From Parachryseolinea silvisoli (lineage in GTDB: Bacteria; Bacteroidota; Bacteroidia; Cytophagales; Cyclobacteriaceae), in contig NZ_JAIOAO010000001.1 of NCBI RefSeq assembly GCF_021190955.1, positions 558,001 to 622,000 on the forward strand: a stretch of DNA of 64,000 bases, in the 5' to 3' direction. The notes under the pieces are model-generated. The model had not been told where the DNA came from, searched no databases, and was given only the letters and a program-made list of their open reading frames with translations. Shown piece by piece: positions 16,560 to 24,758 of the stretch. The stretch's first letter is position 1; every line of letters begins with the position of its first letter. The position numbers were made by a program, and so were the translations under genes.

Positions 16560-18503
16560 ATGCAACCCCTGTGGATTCCTTCGGAAGAAACGATACAGCA
16601 ATCCAACCTGCTGCGCTATACGCAGTGGCTGGCCCGCACACGCAATCTTTCCTTTGACACCTACGAGGCGCTCTGGCAGTGGTCAACGGCACACGCCGGC
16701 GACTTCTGGCAAAGCCTGTGGGAGTATTTCGACATTCAGCACGACGGCTCCTGTCAGCACGTGGTCACGGGCACGATGCCCCGCGCACAGTGGTTTGAAG
16801 GCACGCGGCTGAACTATGCCGAGCACATCTTTCGCCAGGCCACCGATGCCCATCCGGCGATTATCTTTCAACGCGAAGACGGCCCGTTGCAAGAGACCTC
16901 CTGGGCTACATTGCGCCAGCAGGTAGCGTCGCTGCAGCAGTTCTTTCACACACAAAATATTACGACGGGCGATCGCATTGCCGCCTATATGCCCGGCATC
17001 CCCGAAGCCTCGGCGGCGTTCCTGGCCACGAGCGGGCTGGGCGCAGTATGGTCTTCGTGCTCACCCGACTTTGGTACGCCGGCGGTCATTGACCGCTTTG
17101 CACAGATCGAGCCGAAAATACTGGTAGCCGTCGATGCTTATACGTACGGCGGCAAGACCTTTGACAAGCGGAGCGTCGTACAAGAGCTTGTGCATGCGCT
17201 GCCGTCCTTGCAGTGTGTGATCCTCCTCTCCTCGCAATCAGCACCCCTGACGCTTTCGAAGCCGGTTGTGTTATGGCAAGACGTTACAAAATCGTCAGAC
17301 GTTCCGTTGCAGTTTGTACGCGTACCGTTTAGTCATCCCCTGTGGATCTTATATTCGTCCGGCACTACGGGACTGCCCAAGGCGATTGTGCAGGGGCATG
17401 GCGGCATCCTGTTGGAGCATCTGAAGTACGGTACCTTTCACAATGACTTTAAGCCGGGCGAGCGCTGCTTCTGGTATACCACCACGGGCTGGATGATGTG
17501 GAATTATATCCATGGCAGTTTGCTGGCCGGTGGCACCATGGTGCTCTATGACGGTAGTCCCGGGTATCCGGACCTGAATGTATTGTGGAAGTTTGCTGCC
17601 CAGGCGCGCATTCATCACTTTGGTACCAGTGCGGGCTTTATCCTGGCCTGTATCAAAGCGGGTATACATCCGGCAGCACTTGGCGACCTGAGCACCTTGC
17701 GCTCCGTCAGCTCCACGGGCAGCACGCTGCCGCCGGAGGGCTTTGAGTGGATCTATCGCACGGTGAAGCATGACCTCTGGCTGGCGTCGATGAGCGGCGG
17801 CACCGATGTGTGCAGCGCCTTTGTAGGCGGCAATCCTACCCTGCCGGTATACGCAGGCGAGATTCAATGCCGCGCGCTGGGCTGCAGCCTGGAAGCGTGG
17901 AGTGAAGACGGCCAACCGTTACTGGATGAGGTCGGCGAAATGGTCATCACCCGCCCCATGCCTTCCATGCCGGTATATTTCTGGAACGATCCCGACTTTA
18001 AACGCTATACCGAAAGCTACTTCGAAATGTTCCCGGGCATCTGGCGCCATGGCGACTGGATCCAACTCACACCGCGCCAGGGAGTGATCATTTACGGTCG
18101 CTCCGACGCTACCTTGAATCGCGGCGGCGTGCGCATCGGTACCAGTGAAATATACCGAGCTGTGGACAAGGTGAAGGAAGTGAAGGATAGCCTGGTGATC
18201 TGCCTGGAAAAATCCGGGGGCGAATTTTGGATGCCGCTGTTTGTGGTGATGCAGGAAGGCATTGCTCTCACGGACGATATCCGCAAGAAAATCAATACCG
18301 CGATCCGCAGCGACTACAGCCCACGCCATGTGCCCGACGAGATCATCGCCGTACCGGATGTGCCGTACACCATTAGCGGTAAAAAAACAGAAACACCCGT
18401 AAAGAAGATTTTGCAGGGGAAAGATCCGAAGGCGGTGCTCAACACCGGCTCGTTAAAGAACCCGGCATCCATGGATTTCTTTTTGGGGTTGGTGAAACAG
18501 TGA
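16560..18503 (+). CDS. Acetoacetate-CoA ligase
   Basis: Activates acetoacetate to acetoacetyl-CoA with ATP, feeding ketone bodies or leucine breakdown products into central metabolism. The 647-residue adenylate-forming enzyme has ILYSSGTTGLPKAI at about 262-275 (P-loop), the middle motif WYTTTGWMMWN, and the C-terminal hinge YGRSDATLNRGGVRIGT. The acetoacetate-specific branch is indicated by the long N-terminus with GTRLNYAEHIF and the MSGGTDVCSAFVGGNP motif. The catalytic C-terminal lysine is in ISGKKTETPVKKIL. It starts 18 bp after ribF, so may be co-transcribed although unrelated in function. Confidence 0.93.
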   Translation: MQPLWIPSEETIQQSNLLRYTQWLARTRNLSFDTYEALWQWSTAHAGDFWQSLWEYFDIQHDGSCQHVVTGTMPRAQWFEGTRLNYAEHIFRQATDAHPAIIFQREDGPLQETSWATLRQQVASLQQFFHTQNITTGDRIAAYMPGIPEASAAFLATSGLGAVWSSCSPDFGTPAVIDRFAQIEPKILVAVDAYTYGGKTFDKRSVVQELVHALPSLQCVILLSSQSAPLTLSKPVVLWQDVTKSSDVPLQFVRVPFSHPLWILYSSGTTGLPKAIVQGHGGILLEHLKYGTFHNDFKPGERCFWYTTTGWMMWNYIHGSLLAGGTMVLYDGSPGYPDLNVLWKFAAQARIHHFGTSAGFILACIKAGIHPAALGDLSTLRSVSSTGSTLPPEGFEWIYRTVKHDLWLASMSGGTDVCSAFVGGNPTLPVYAGEIQCRALGCSLEAWSEDGQPLLDEVGEMVITRPMPSMPVYFWNDPDFKRYTESYFEMFPGIWRHGDWIQLTPRQGVIIYGRSDATLNRGGVRIGTSEIYRAVDKVKEVKDSLVICLEKSGGEFWMPLFVVMQEGIALTDDIRKKINTAIRSDYSPRHVPDEIIAVPDVPYTISGKKTETPVKKILQGKDPKAVLNTGSLKNPASMDFFLGLVKQ

Positions 18504-18592
18504 CCAGCGGAGACCACGGTCAGCCCGGGTAGTGGGTATCGGATGTCTATCTGAAGTACCCTGAACCCACCCCTTACCTTGAGATGTCGCAT

Positions 18593-18626
18593 GGATGTTC
18601 CACCCCTTTAAAGGGTAAGGACATCC
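18593..18626. repeat. Imperfect inverted repeat
   Basis: GGATGT (18593-18598) pairs with ACATCC (18621-18626); inside, ACCCCTTTAAAGGGT forms a nested dyad. It could end the acetoacetate-CoA ligase transcript, but no T-run follows. Its 3' arm overlaps the first 11-bp repeat. Confidence 0.55.
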
Positions 18627-18662
18627 GTAGGACATCTATGGGACATGTGTAGGACATCTATG
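18619..18662. repeat. Four degenerate 11-bp tandem repeats
   Basis: Units GGACATCCGTA, GGACATCTATG, GGACATGTGTA and GGACATCTATG follow head to tail; units 2 and 4 are identical and all share GGACAT. The 11-bp period is close to one DNA turn, so same-face protein binding is possible. Related GGATGTC/GATGTC words occur on the opposite strand at 18541 and 18593. Confidence 0.75.
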
Positions 18663-18830
18663 TGGATGAGTCGCCTTTGACTGGGTGAATCCTCCCCTTT
18701 CCCGGGAAACATTTTACCTCTTCCCGACCTCTCCGGGACCCCGCAAAATCATGCACTCGTTCGAACAAACGAAGTCTCGGTACGAATTGTTTCGTTCCTT
18801 TTGCGCCTCTCACAACATCCCTATTCCCCC

Positions 18831-18861
18831 TTGTCCCTTAATCGTTCAGGCTGTAGCTTTA
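18831..18861 (+). promoter_or_regulatory. Possible cydA promoter
   Basis: TTG at 18831-18833, 20 bp, then TAGCTTTA at 18854-18861, one mismatch from TAnnTTTG. It ends 7 bp before the cydA ATG at 18869, so the message would be leaderless or nearly so. Confidence 0.35.
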
Positions 18862-18868
18862 GGCCCCG

Positions 18869-20266
18869 ATGGACGTAGAAATTCTCTCCCGTATACAATT
18901 CGCCTTTACAATTGCCTTTCACTATATCTATCCGCCGTTGAGTATCGGCCTGGGATTAGTGATGGTGTTCATGGAAGGCATGTACCTGAAGACCGGCAAT
19001 GTCATCTATGAAAAGATGACCCGCTTCTGGGTAAAGATCTTTGCGCTGATCTTCGGCATTGGTGTCGCCACCGGCATTGTCATGGAGTTTGAGTTCGGTA
19101 CGAACTGGGCTGTTTACTCGCGGTATGTTGGCGATGTGTTTGGCAGTGCACTGGCGGCCGAAGGTATATTTGCTTTTGCATTGGAGTCGGGTTTCCTCGG
19201 TATTCTCATCTTTGGCTGGAATCGGGTTGGCCCGCGGGTACACTTCTTCTCGACCATCATGGTGACGCTGGGCTCGATGTTCTCGGCCATCTGGATCGTG
19301 GTGGCCAATTCCTGGCAACAGACACCCACCGGATATCACATTGTGGGCGAAGGCATCCATGCCCGCGCGGAGATCACCGACTTCTGGGCGATGGTCTTTA
19401 ACCCTTCGTCGGTTGATCGTATTCTGCACGTGTGGTCAGGTTCTTTTCTGGCAGGTGCATTTCTGGTGACCAGTGTCAGTGCATGGTATATCTTAAAAGG
19501 TAAATATATCGAGCTGTCGCGTGCATCCTTTAAGATCGCATTGACGGTTGCCCTGGGCGCGTCCTTGTTTCAGCTCTTTAGCGGTCACCGTTCGGCTGAC
19601 ATTGTAGCACACTACCAACCGGCAAAGCTTGCTGCCATGGAGGGACATTTTGATTCCCTGGCGGTGGCGGATATGTATTTGTTCGGGTGGGTAAACAAAG
19701 AAGAACAAAAGACTTCAGGGCTCTCCATACCGGGCGGGCTCTCGTTCATGACGCACGGTGATTTCAATGCGCCGGTGCCCGGCCTTAACAGCATTCCTGA
19801 AAAGGACCGGCCGGGAGCGGTAAACTTTGTCTTCCAGACCTATCACACCATGATCGTCATCGGCATGTTCCTGATCGCGTTGTCGCTATACGCTACATTC
19901 TTGTGGTGGCGGGGTACGTTGTTCAACAAACGCTGGTTGTTGTGGCTGTTTGTGTGGGCGGTGCTGTTGCCGCAGATCGGAAACCAGGTGGGTTGGTACA
20001 CGGCCGAAGTAGGACGACAACCGTGGGTGGTCTATAAATTATTGCGCACGTCCGATGCGCTGTCGGAAGCTGTTACGGCCAACCAGGTATTGTCGTCGCT
20101 TATTCTTTTTACCCTGGTATACATCCTGCTGTTTACATTATTTGTGTATCTGCTCAACAAAAAGATCACACACGGGCCGTACGACACGCACAACGAAGAC
20201 CACAGCCCGCGACACCTGGAAATGGCCGATGCTGTTAAATCTTCACACCCTACTAACCCCTCCTAG
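18869..20266 (+). CDS. cydA: Cytochrome bd ubiquinol oxidase subunit I
   Basis: Catalytic subunit of the high-affinity, non-proton-pumping terminal oxidase: oxidises quinol and reduces oxygen to water in the inner membrane. The 465-residue protein has the heme-ligand His18 region ([15 protein letters not shown]), a short Q-loop with [13 protein letters not shown], and the [12 protein letters not shown] signature near the C-terminus. The short Q-loop separates it from the long-loop E. coli type. cydB follows after 3 bp. No cydX-sized partner is evident before gldC. Confidence 0.96.
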   Translation: MDVEILSRIQFAFTIAFHYIYPPLSIGLGLVMVFMEGMYLKTGNVIYEKMTRFWVKIFALIFGIGVATGIVMEFEFGTNWAVYSRYVGDVFGSALAAEGIFAFALESGFLGILIFGWNRVGPRVHFFSTIMVTLGSMFSAIWIVVANSWQQTPTGYHIVGEGIHARAEITDFWAMVFNPSSVDRILHVWSGSFLAGAFLVTSVSAWYILKGKYIELSRASFKIALTVALGASLFQLFSGHRSADIVAHYQPAKLAAMEGHFDSLAVADMYLFGWVNKEEQKTSGLSIPGGLSFMTHGDFNAPVPGLNSIPEKDRPGAVNFVFQTYHTMIVIGMFLIALSLYATFLWWRGTLFNKRWLLWLFVWAVLLPQIGNQVGWYTAEVGRQPWVVYKLLRTSDALSEAVTANQVLSSLILFTLVYILLFTLFVYLLNKKITHGPYDTHNEDHSPRHLEMADAVKSSHPTNPS

Positions 20267-20269
20267 CGC

Positions 20270-21304
20270 ATGGAAACTTTTGCCGGTATTGATTATGCTA
20301 CCTGGTGGTTCCTCGTGATCGGCGCCGTCTTTACGGGCTACGCCATCCTGGACGGCTTCGACCTGGGGGCCGGGGCGCTGCACCTCTTTCTGAATAAAGA
20401 GAACAGCCGGCGCATTGCGCTGAATGCCATTGGTCCGGTGTGGGACGGTAACGAAGTCTGGCTGGTCATTGGTGGCGGAGCGTTGTTTGCCGGCTTTCCG
20501 GAAGTATATGCTTCGTTGCTGTCGGCATTTTATACGCCCTTCATGATCTTCCTGGTGGCCCTTATCTTCCGTGCGGTATCAATCGAATTCCGCAGCAAAG
20601 AGCCGATGTTGTGGTGGCGGCGCATGTGGGATGTCAGCTATTGTCTCTCCAGCGCGCTGCTGGCATTTCTGCTGGGCATGATGCTAGGCAATGTGGCCCA
20701 GGGCCTACCACTCGACAAAGACCATATATACCGTGGCACCGACATGGCGTTTCTCAATCCCTATGCGTGCATGGTGGGCGTCACCGCGCTGGCGCTCTTT
20801 ATGATGCACGGCGCGATTTACCTGGTCATGAAAACCGAGGACCGGTTATATGCCAAGCTGACGATCATCGTGCGGCGCGCGACCATCTTCTTTGTGATCA
20901 GCTTTGTTATTACCTCGTTCTACACCGTACTGTATATACCCCACATGGCCGACCAGATACACGACAGTCCGTCGATGTTTGTGCTGCCGGTGATTATGAT
21001 CCTGGCGATTGCCAACATTACCCGCATGGTGGCCAAGCGCAAATACCTGCTGGCATTCCTGTCGTCCGCCCTGGTGATCAGTGTGTCGTTGATGATTGTC
21101 TGTTTGGAATTATTTCCGGTAATCCTCTATTCGGCGGGGGCGCCCGAAAATAGCCTGACGGTGTATAACGCGTCCTCGTCGGAGAAGACGCTGGGCATTA
21201 TGCTGACCGTGGCGGCGATTGGTGTGCCGCTGGTGGCGGCCTACACCACCTTTGTATTCTGGACCTTTAAGGGCAAGGTGACATTAGACGAAACAAGCTA
21301 TTAA
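20270..21304 (+). CDS. cydB: Cytochrome bd ubiquinol oxidase subunit II
   Basis: Structural partner of CydA. The 344-residue membrane protein has the CydB N-terminal motif TGYAILDGFDLGAGALHLF and the following GPVWDGNEVWLV, with eight or so hydrophobic segments. Normal length. It begins 3 bp after the cydA stop, so the two are expressed together. No cydDC transporter or heme-assembly gene is in the window. Confidence 0.96.
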   Translation: METFAGIDYATWWFLVIGAVFTGYAILDGFDLGAGALHLFLNKENSRRIALNAIGPVWDGNEVWLVIGGGALFAGFPEVYASLLSAFYTPFMIFLVALIFRAVSIEFRSKEPMLWWRRMWDVSYCLSSALLAFLLGMMLGNVAQGLPLDKDHIYRGTDMAFLNPYACMVGVTALALFMMHGAIYLVMKTEDRLYAKLTIIVRRATIFFVISFVITSFYTVLYIPHMADQIHDSPSMFVLPVIMILAIANITRMVAKRKYLLAFLSSALVISVSLMIVCLELFPVILYSAGAPENSLTVYNASSSEKTLGIMLTVAAIGVPLVAAYTTFVFWTFKGKVTLDETSY

Positions 21305-21334
21305 AGTCAGGAACACTAAACGGCCGACACCTGT

Positions 21335-21342
21335 TATATTTG
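21335..21342 (+). promoter_or_regulatory. -7 box directly upstream of gldC
   Basis: TATATTTG matches TAnnTTTG exactly and ends 4 bp before the gldC ATG (21347). Use of this box would start transcription at or within a base or two of the ATG. No TTTG is seen 19 bp upstream. Confidence 0.4.
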
Positions 21343-21346
21343 GGCT

Positions 21347-21679
21347 ATGAAAAAATCATCGATTCAGTTCAGCGTAGAGCTTGACGACAAAAACATACCC
21401 GAAAAAATACAGTGGGACGCTACCGACAAGCCCGATCCGGGCATGAGTGACACCAAATCCATGATGGTGTCACTGTGGGATCATAAACAGAAAAACACAT
21501 TACGCATTGCCCTGTGGACCAAGGACATGCCGGTAGAGGACATGAAGCGGTTCTATGTAGACTGCATTGGCGGCATCGGTCAGAGCATTTTAGAGGCGAC
21601 CAACGACGAAGCCATGAGCAGTGAGATTAACGCCTTGTGTGAACGCCTGGTGAAGCACGTTCTCAAGAATCCGGAATAG
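21347..21679 (+). CDS. gldC: Gliding motility protein GldC
   Basis: A 110-residue soluble protein matching GldC: the N-terminal FSVELDDKNIPEKIQWDATD, the central SLWDHKQKNTLRIALWTKDMPVEDMKRF and a helical C-terminus. GldC is associated with the gliding machinery of Bacteroidota, where it helps but is not essential. The gene stands alone, 42 bp after cydB, with its own -7 box and a strong terminator. Other gld genes are not in the window. Confidence 0.9.
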   Translation: MKKSSIQFSVELDDKNIPEKIQWDATDKPDPGMSDTKSMMVSLWDHKQKNTLRIALWTKDMPVEDMKRFYVDCIGGIGQSILEATNDEAMSSEINALCERLVKHVLKNPE

Positions 21680-21703
21680 CCGAACCACGATATGCCAAAT
21701 TCG

Positions 21704-21734
21704 GCAGGTATTTGTAAAAATACCTGCTTTTTTT
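21704..21734 (+). terminator. Intrinsic terminator of gldC
   Basis: A perfect 10-bp stem, GCAGGTATTT and AAATACCTGC, with loop GTAA, followed by seven T. Confidence 0.92.
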
Positions 21735-21865
21735 ATGCCCTTTGTGTAAATTTTAATCATCTGACCTCCTTCAATGGCGTTACGTTAGCCCTATCCCTGA
21801 AAAATCCGATAAATCTAAAATGAATTGGTAACGATTTCATATTATGAAAACGACGCCTTCAAACG

Positions 21866-21895
21866 TTTGTTATTTTGATATTTTTTGTACTTTAC
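21866..21895 (+). promoter_or_regulatory. Possible promoter of the TonB receptor gene
   Basis: TTTG at 21866-21869, 18 bp, then TACTTTAC at 21888-21895, two mismatches from the -7 consensus, within an AT-rich tract. The leader would be about 70 nt. Confidence 0.35.
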
Positions 21896-21974
21896 CATAG
21901 GAAAGCTCGGTATGCATAACAAATCGGGCTTCGATAAGGCCCCCTTTCACTTAACCTATTTCCGTATTGAACCC

Positions 21975-24740
21975 ATGAAAAAAATCTACAAAGCTTCGTT
22001 AGCGATCGTGCTGATGGCGCTGTTGTCGGCCTCCGTTCACGCTCAAACCGCTATTTCCGGAAAAGTTACGGATGCTGCCACTGGCGAACCCCTGGCTGGG
22101 GTCAACATTCTCGTCAAAGGACGAGTTATCGGTACCATTTCCGATGCAGGGGGCGAGTTTTCGCTTAAAGCCAGCGATGCACCACCCCTTACCCTTGCCT
22201 TCTCGTTTGTCGGCTACCAGACGGTGGAGGTAGAAGTCACCAACGCCAATACCACGGGCCTGGATGTCAAATTGGAAGAGCAGACCGTACTTGGTCAAGA
22301 GGTGGTTATTTCCGCTTCGCGTGTGGAAGAGAGCATTATGCGCTCACCCGTAACGATCGAGAAAGTCGATCTGCTGGCCATTCAACAGACCCCCGCGCCC
22401 GATTTTTACGACGCGCTGGCCAATGTAAAGGGTGTGCAGTATACTTCGAGCAGTCTCAACTTTCCACAGGTCAACACCCGCGGCTTTGCGACCATTGCCA
22501 ACGTGCGCTTTGTACAATTGGTGGATGGTATGGATACACAAGCTCCTCTGCTGAACTTCCCTACCGGGAACATCATCGGTATCGGCGAGCTCGATGCGGA
22601 AAGTATGGAACTGGTGCCGGGCGCGGCGTCGGCGCTCTACGGTCCCAATGCGTTTAACGGTATCCTGATTATGAAGAGCAAAAGCCCGTTTGAGTACCAG
22701 GGCCTTAGCGCCCAGTTCAAGGGTGGATTGACGACATCAGACGCGCAAGGTAAATCGTACCCGATGACAAGTTTTGGCATTCGCTACGCCAAGGCATTCA
22801 ATAACAAGTTTGCCTTTAAAGTTAACTTCTCGATGATGGATGCCGAAGACTGGCATAGCAACGACTATAAAATGGATGTAAACCGTCCGGAGTCTTCTAT
22901 AGACCTCAGCGGCCAGCCGAACTTCAACGGGGTGAATACCTATGGTGACGAAGCCGTCATACCGGTGCCCCTGCCGGTACCCGGCTATGCACCGCTTGAT
23001 CTGCGTCGCACGGGCTGGAGAGAAGAAGATATTGTCGATAACTACGATGCTAAAAGTATCAAGGCCGATGTAGCATTGCATTATCGCATTACGGACAAGA
23101 TCGAAGCCTTGTATAACTACCGCTACGGTGGCGGTAGCTCCGTATACCAGGGCTCGCAGAAATATGCGCTGCGTGACTTCACGCAGCAGTTCCACAAAGT
23201 AGAATTGCGTGGCAAGAACTTCTTTGTGCGTGGGTATGTAACGGCTACCGACGCCGGTGACTCCTATAACATGGCCGCCCTTGGCGGACTCATGAATGAA
23301 CGCATCAGCCCTACGGCAACCCAGTGGGCACCCGAGTACGCGCAGCGTTATATCCTCGCCATGCAAGGTTATATTCCCGGTGTAACCGGTGGTGATATGG
23401 CCGCGGCACACCAGGCTGCCCGCGCCTATGCGGACCGCAATCGCCCTGCGATTGGCTCTACCGAGTATAAAACCTTAGTGGAGTCTGTGCGCAACGACTA
23501 CTTCCAACGCAATCCTGCCGGTGCAAAATTCAAGGACCAGTCGCGTCTGTACCATGCCGAGTTCAACTACAACTTTGCCGAACTCATCAAGTTTGCCGAG
23601 ATCCAACTGGGTGGCAACTTCCGGCGGTATAGCCTCTTCTCTGACGGCACGATCTTCAACGAAGCGCCCGCAGACGGCGTCAACTTCAAGCGTATTGACA
23701 TCGATGAATTTGGTGTCTACGGTCAGATTTCCAAAACCGTGGCCGATGCGCTCAAGCTGACGGGATCGTTGCGTTTTGATAAGAATCAAAACTTTGACGG
23801 CCGTATAACACCCCGCGTATCGGCGGTGTATACTATGAATGAAAACCACAACATCCGTGCATCGTTCCAAACCGGCTTCCGTAACCCCGACACCCAAGCA
23901 CAGTTCATTTATTTCCCTGCCGGCACGAACATCCTGCTGGGCAGCGCGAAGAAAAATGCCGAACGCTACGGTGTACACAACGGTGGTGCCTGGACGCGCG
24001 CTTCATATGAAGACTTCCGCTCGAACGGCGGCACGCTCAATACCGACGGCTCTGTTGCCAGCGGCGATGCTTCGCGCCTGGTGGAAGCAAATGTGAAGTA
24101 TGTGGAGCCCGAGCAACTGCGCGCATTTGAAGTGGGCTATAAGGGCATCTTCGGCGGCGGCCTGCTGCTCGATCTGAACGCCTATTACAATGCCTACGAA
24201 GACTTTATCGGCTCGCTGGATATTGTCAACAAACGTCCGACCAGCCACCAGGGCAACACAGTCCCTGCGGGCACTGTATACTCGCCCTATGTTAACTCGG
24301 CGGCTACCGTAAGCTCGTTTGGTGTCGGTGCAGGCGTTACGTACAACCTGCCGAAAGGCTATCAGCTGACGGGTAACTATAACTATGCCACGCTGGACGA
24401 AGACAAAGATCAGGATCCCAACTTCCGTTCGGGTTTCAACACACCCAAACACAAGTTCAACGTCGGCATCGGCAATCGGAAGCTGACGAAGACCCTTGGA
24501 TTTAACGTGACTTACCGCTGGCAGGATGAATTCCTGTGGGAGTCTGACTTTGGTGCGTGGAACGTGCCGGAGTTTGGCGTAATCGACGCACAGTTGAGCT
24601 ATAAGATCACGGCAATCAAAACCATCGCGAAAATTGGTGGCTCCAACATTGGTGGTGGCGACTATCGCACCAACCTGGGTGGTCCTTTTGTAGGACAGCA
24701 ATACTATATTTCCCTCACGTTCGATGAATTCTTTAAATAA
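21975..24740 (+). CDS. TonB-dependent outer-membrane receptor
   Basis: A 921-residue receptor: signal peptide to about residue 24 (ASVHAQ), a carboxypeptidase-regulatory-like domain (GKVTDAATGEPLAGVNILVKG … FVGYQTVEVEV), a plug domain (PDFYDALANVKGVQYTSSS, PGAASALYGPNAFNGILIM) and a 22-strand barrel ending in ISLTFDEFF. ATG 21975 (MKKIYKAS) gives a proper signal peptide; a longer frame from 21885 does not. It imports an unknown ligand with TonB energy. The next gene, 18 bp on, is a surface-type SGNH hydrolase lipoprotein, so the pair may bind and process an esterified compound. No SusD is present. Confidence 0.93.
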   Translation: MKKIYKASLAIVLMALLSASVHAQTAISGKVTDAATGEPLAGVNILVKGRVIGTISDAGGEFSLKASDAPPLTLAFSFVGYQTVEVEVTNANTTGLDVKLEEQTVLGQEVVISASRVEESIMRSPVTIEKVDLLAIQQTPAPDFYDALANVKGVQYTSSSLNFPQVNTRGFATIANVRFVQLVDGMDTQAPLLNFPTGNIIGIGELDAESMELVPGAASALYGPNAFNGILIMKSKSPFEYQGLSAQFKGGLTTSDAQGKSYPMTSFGIRYAKAFNNKFAFKVNFSMMDAEDWHSNDYKMDVNRPESSIDLSGQPNFNGVNTYGDEAVIPVPLPVPGYAPLDLRRTGWREEDIVDNYDAKSIKADVALHYRITDKIEALYNYRYGGGSSVYQGSQKYALRDFTQQFHKVELRGKNFFVRGYVTATDAGDSYNMAALGGLMNERISPTATQWAPEYAQRYILAMQGYIPGVTGGDMAAAHQAARAYADRNRPAIGSTEYKTLVESVRNDYFQRNPAGAKFKDQSRLYHAEFNYNFAELIKFAEIQLGGNFRRYSLFSDGTIFNEAPADGVNFKRIDIDEFGVYGQISKTVADALKLTGSLRFDKNQNFDGRITPRVSAVYTMNENHNIRASFQTGFRNPDTQAQFIYFPAGTNILLGSAKKNAERYGVHNGGAWTRASYEDFRSNGGTLNTDGSVASGDASRLVEANVKYVEPEQLRAFEVGYKGIFGGGLLLDLNAYYNAYEDFIGSLDIVNKRPTSHQGNTVPAGTVYSPYVNSAATVSSFGVGAGVTYNLPKGYQLTGNYNYATLDEDKDQDPNFRSGFNTPKHKFNVGIGNRKLTKTLGFNVTYRWQDEFLWESDFGAWNVPEFGVIDAQLSYKITAIKTIAKIGGSNIGGGDYRTNLGGPFVGQQYYISLTFDEFFK

Positions 24741-24758
24741 GCTTCAACTCTGACGATC

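Larger units (their letters stand above)
18504..18868. other. Intergenic region with dyads and repeats before cydA
   Basis: Non-coding stretch of 365 bp. It holds an imperfect dyad (18593-18626), four 11-bp tandem repeats (18619-18662), and at its 3' end a possible cydA promoter. Short frames here lack protein-like composition. The remaining part, about 18670-18830, shows no recognisable feature. Confidence 0.6.

Noticed and set aside
15708-16601. 297-codon minus-strand frame opposite ribF
   Set aside because: Complementary-strand shadow of ribF, which has complete motifs on the plus strand.
18619-18662. CRISPR array
   Set aside because: Units are only 11 bp, adjoin without spacers, and no cas genes are near.
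18685-19011. 108-codon frame overlapping the start of cydA
   Set aside because: Runs out of frame into cydA and has no protein-like pattern upstream of it; the region is better explained as cydA leader DNA.
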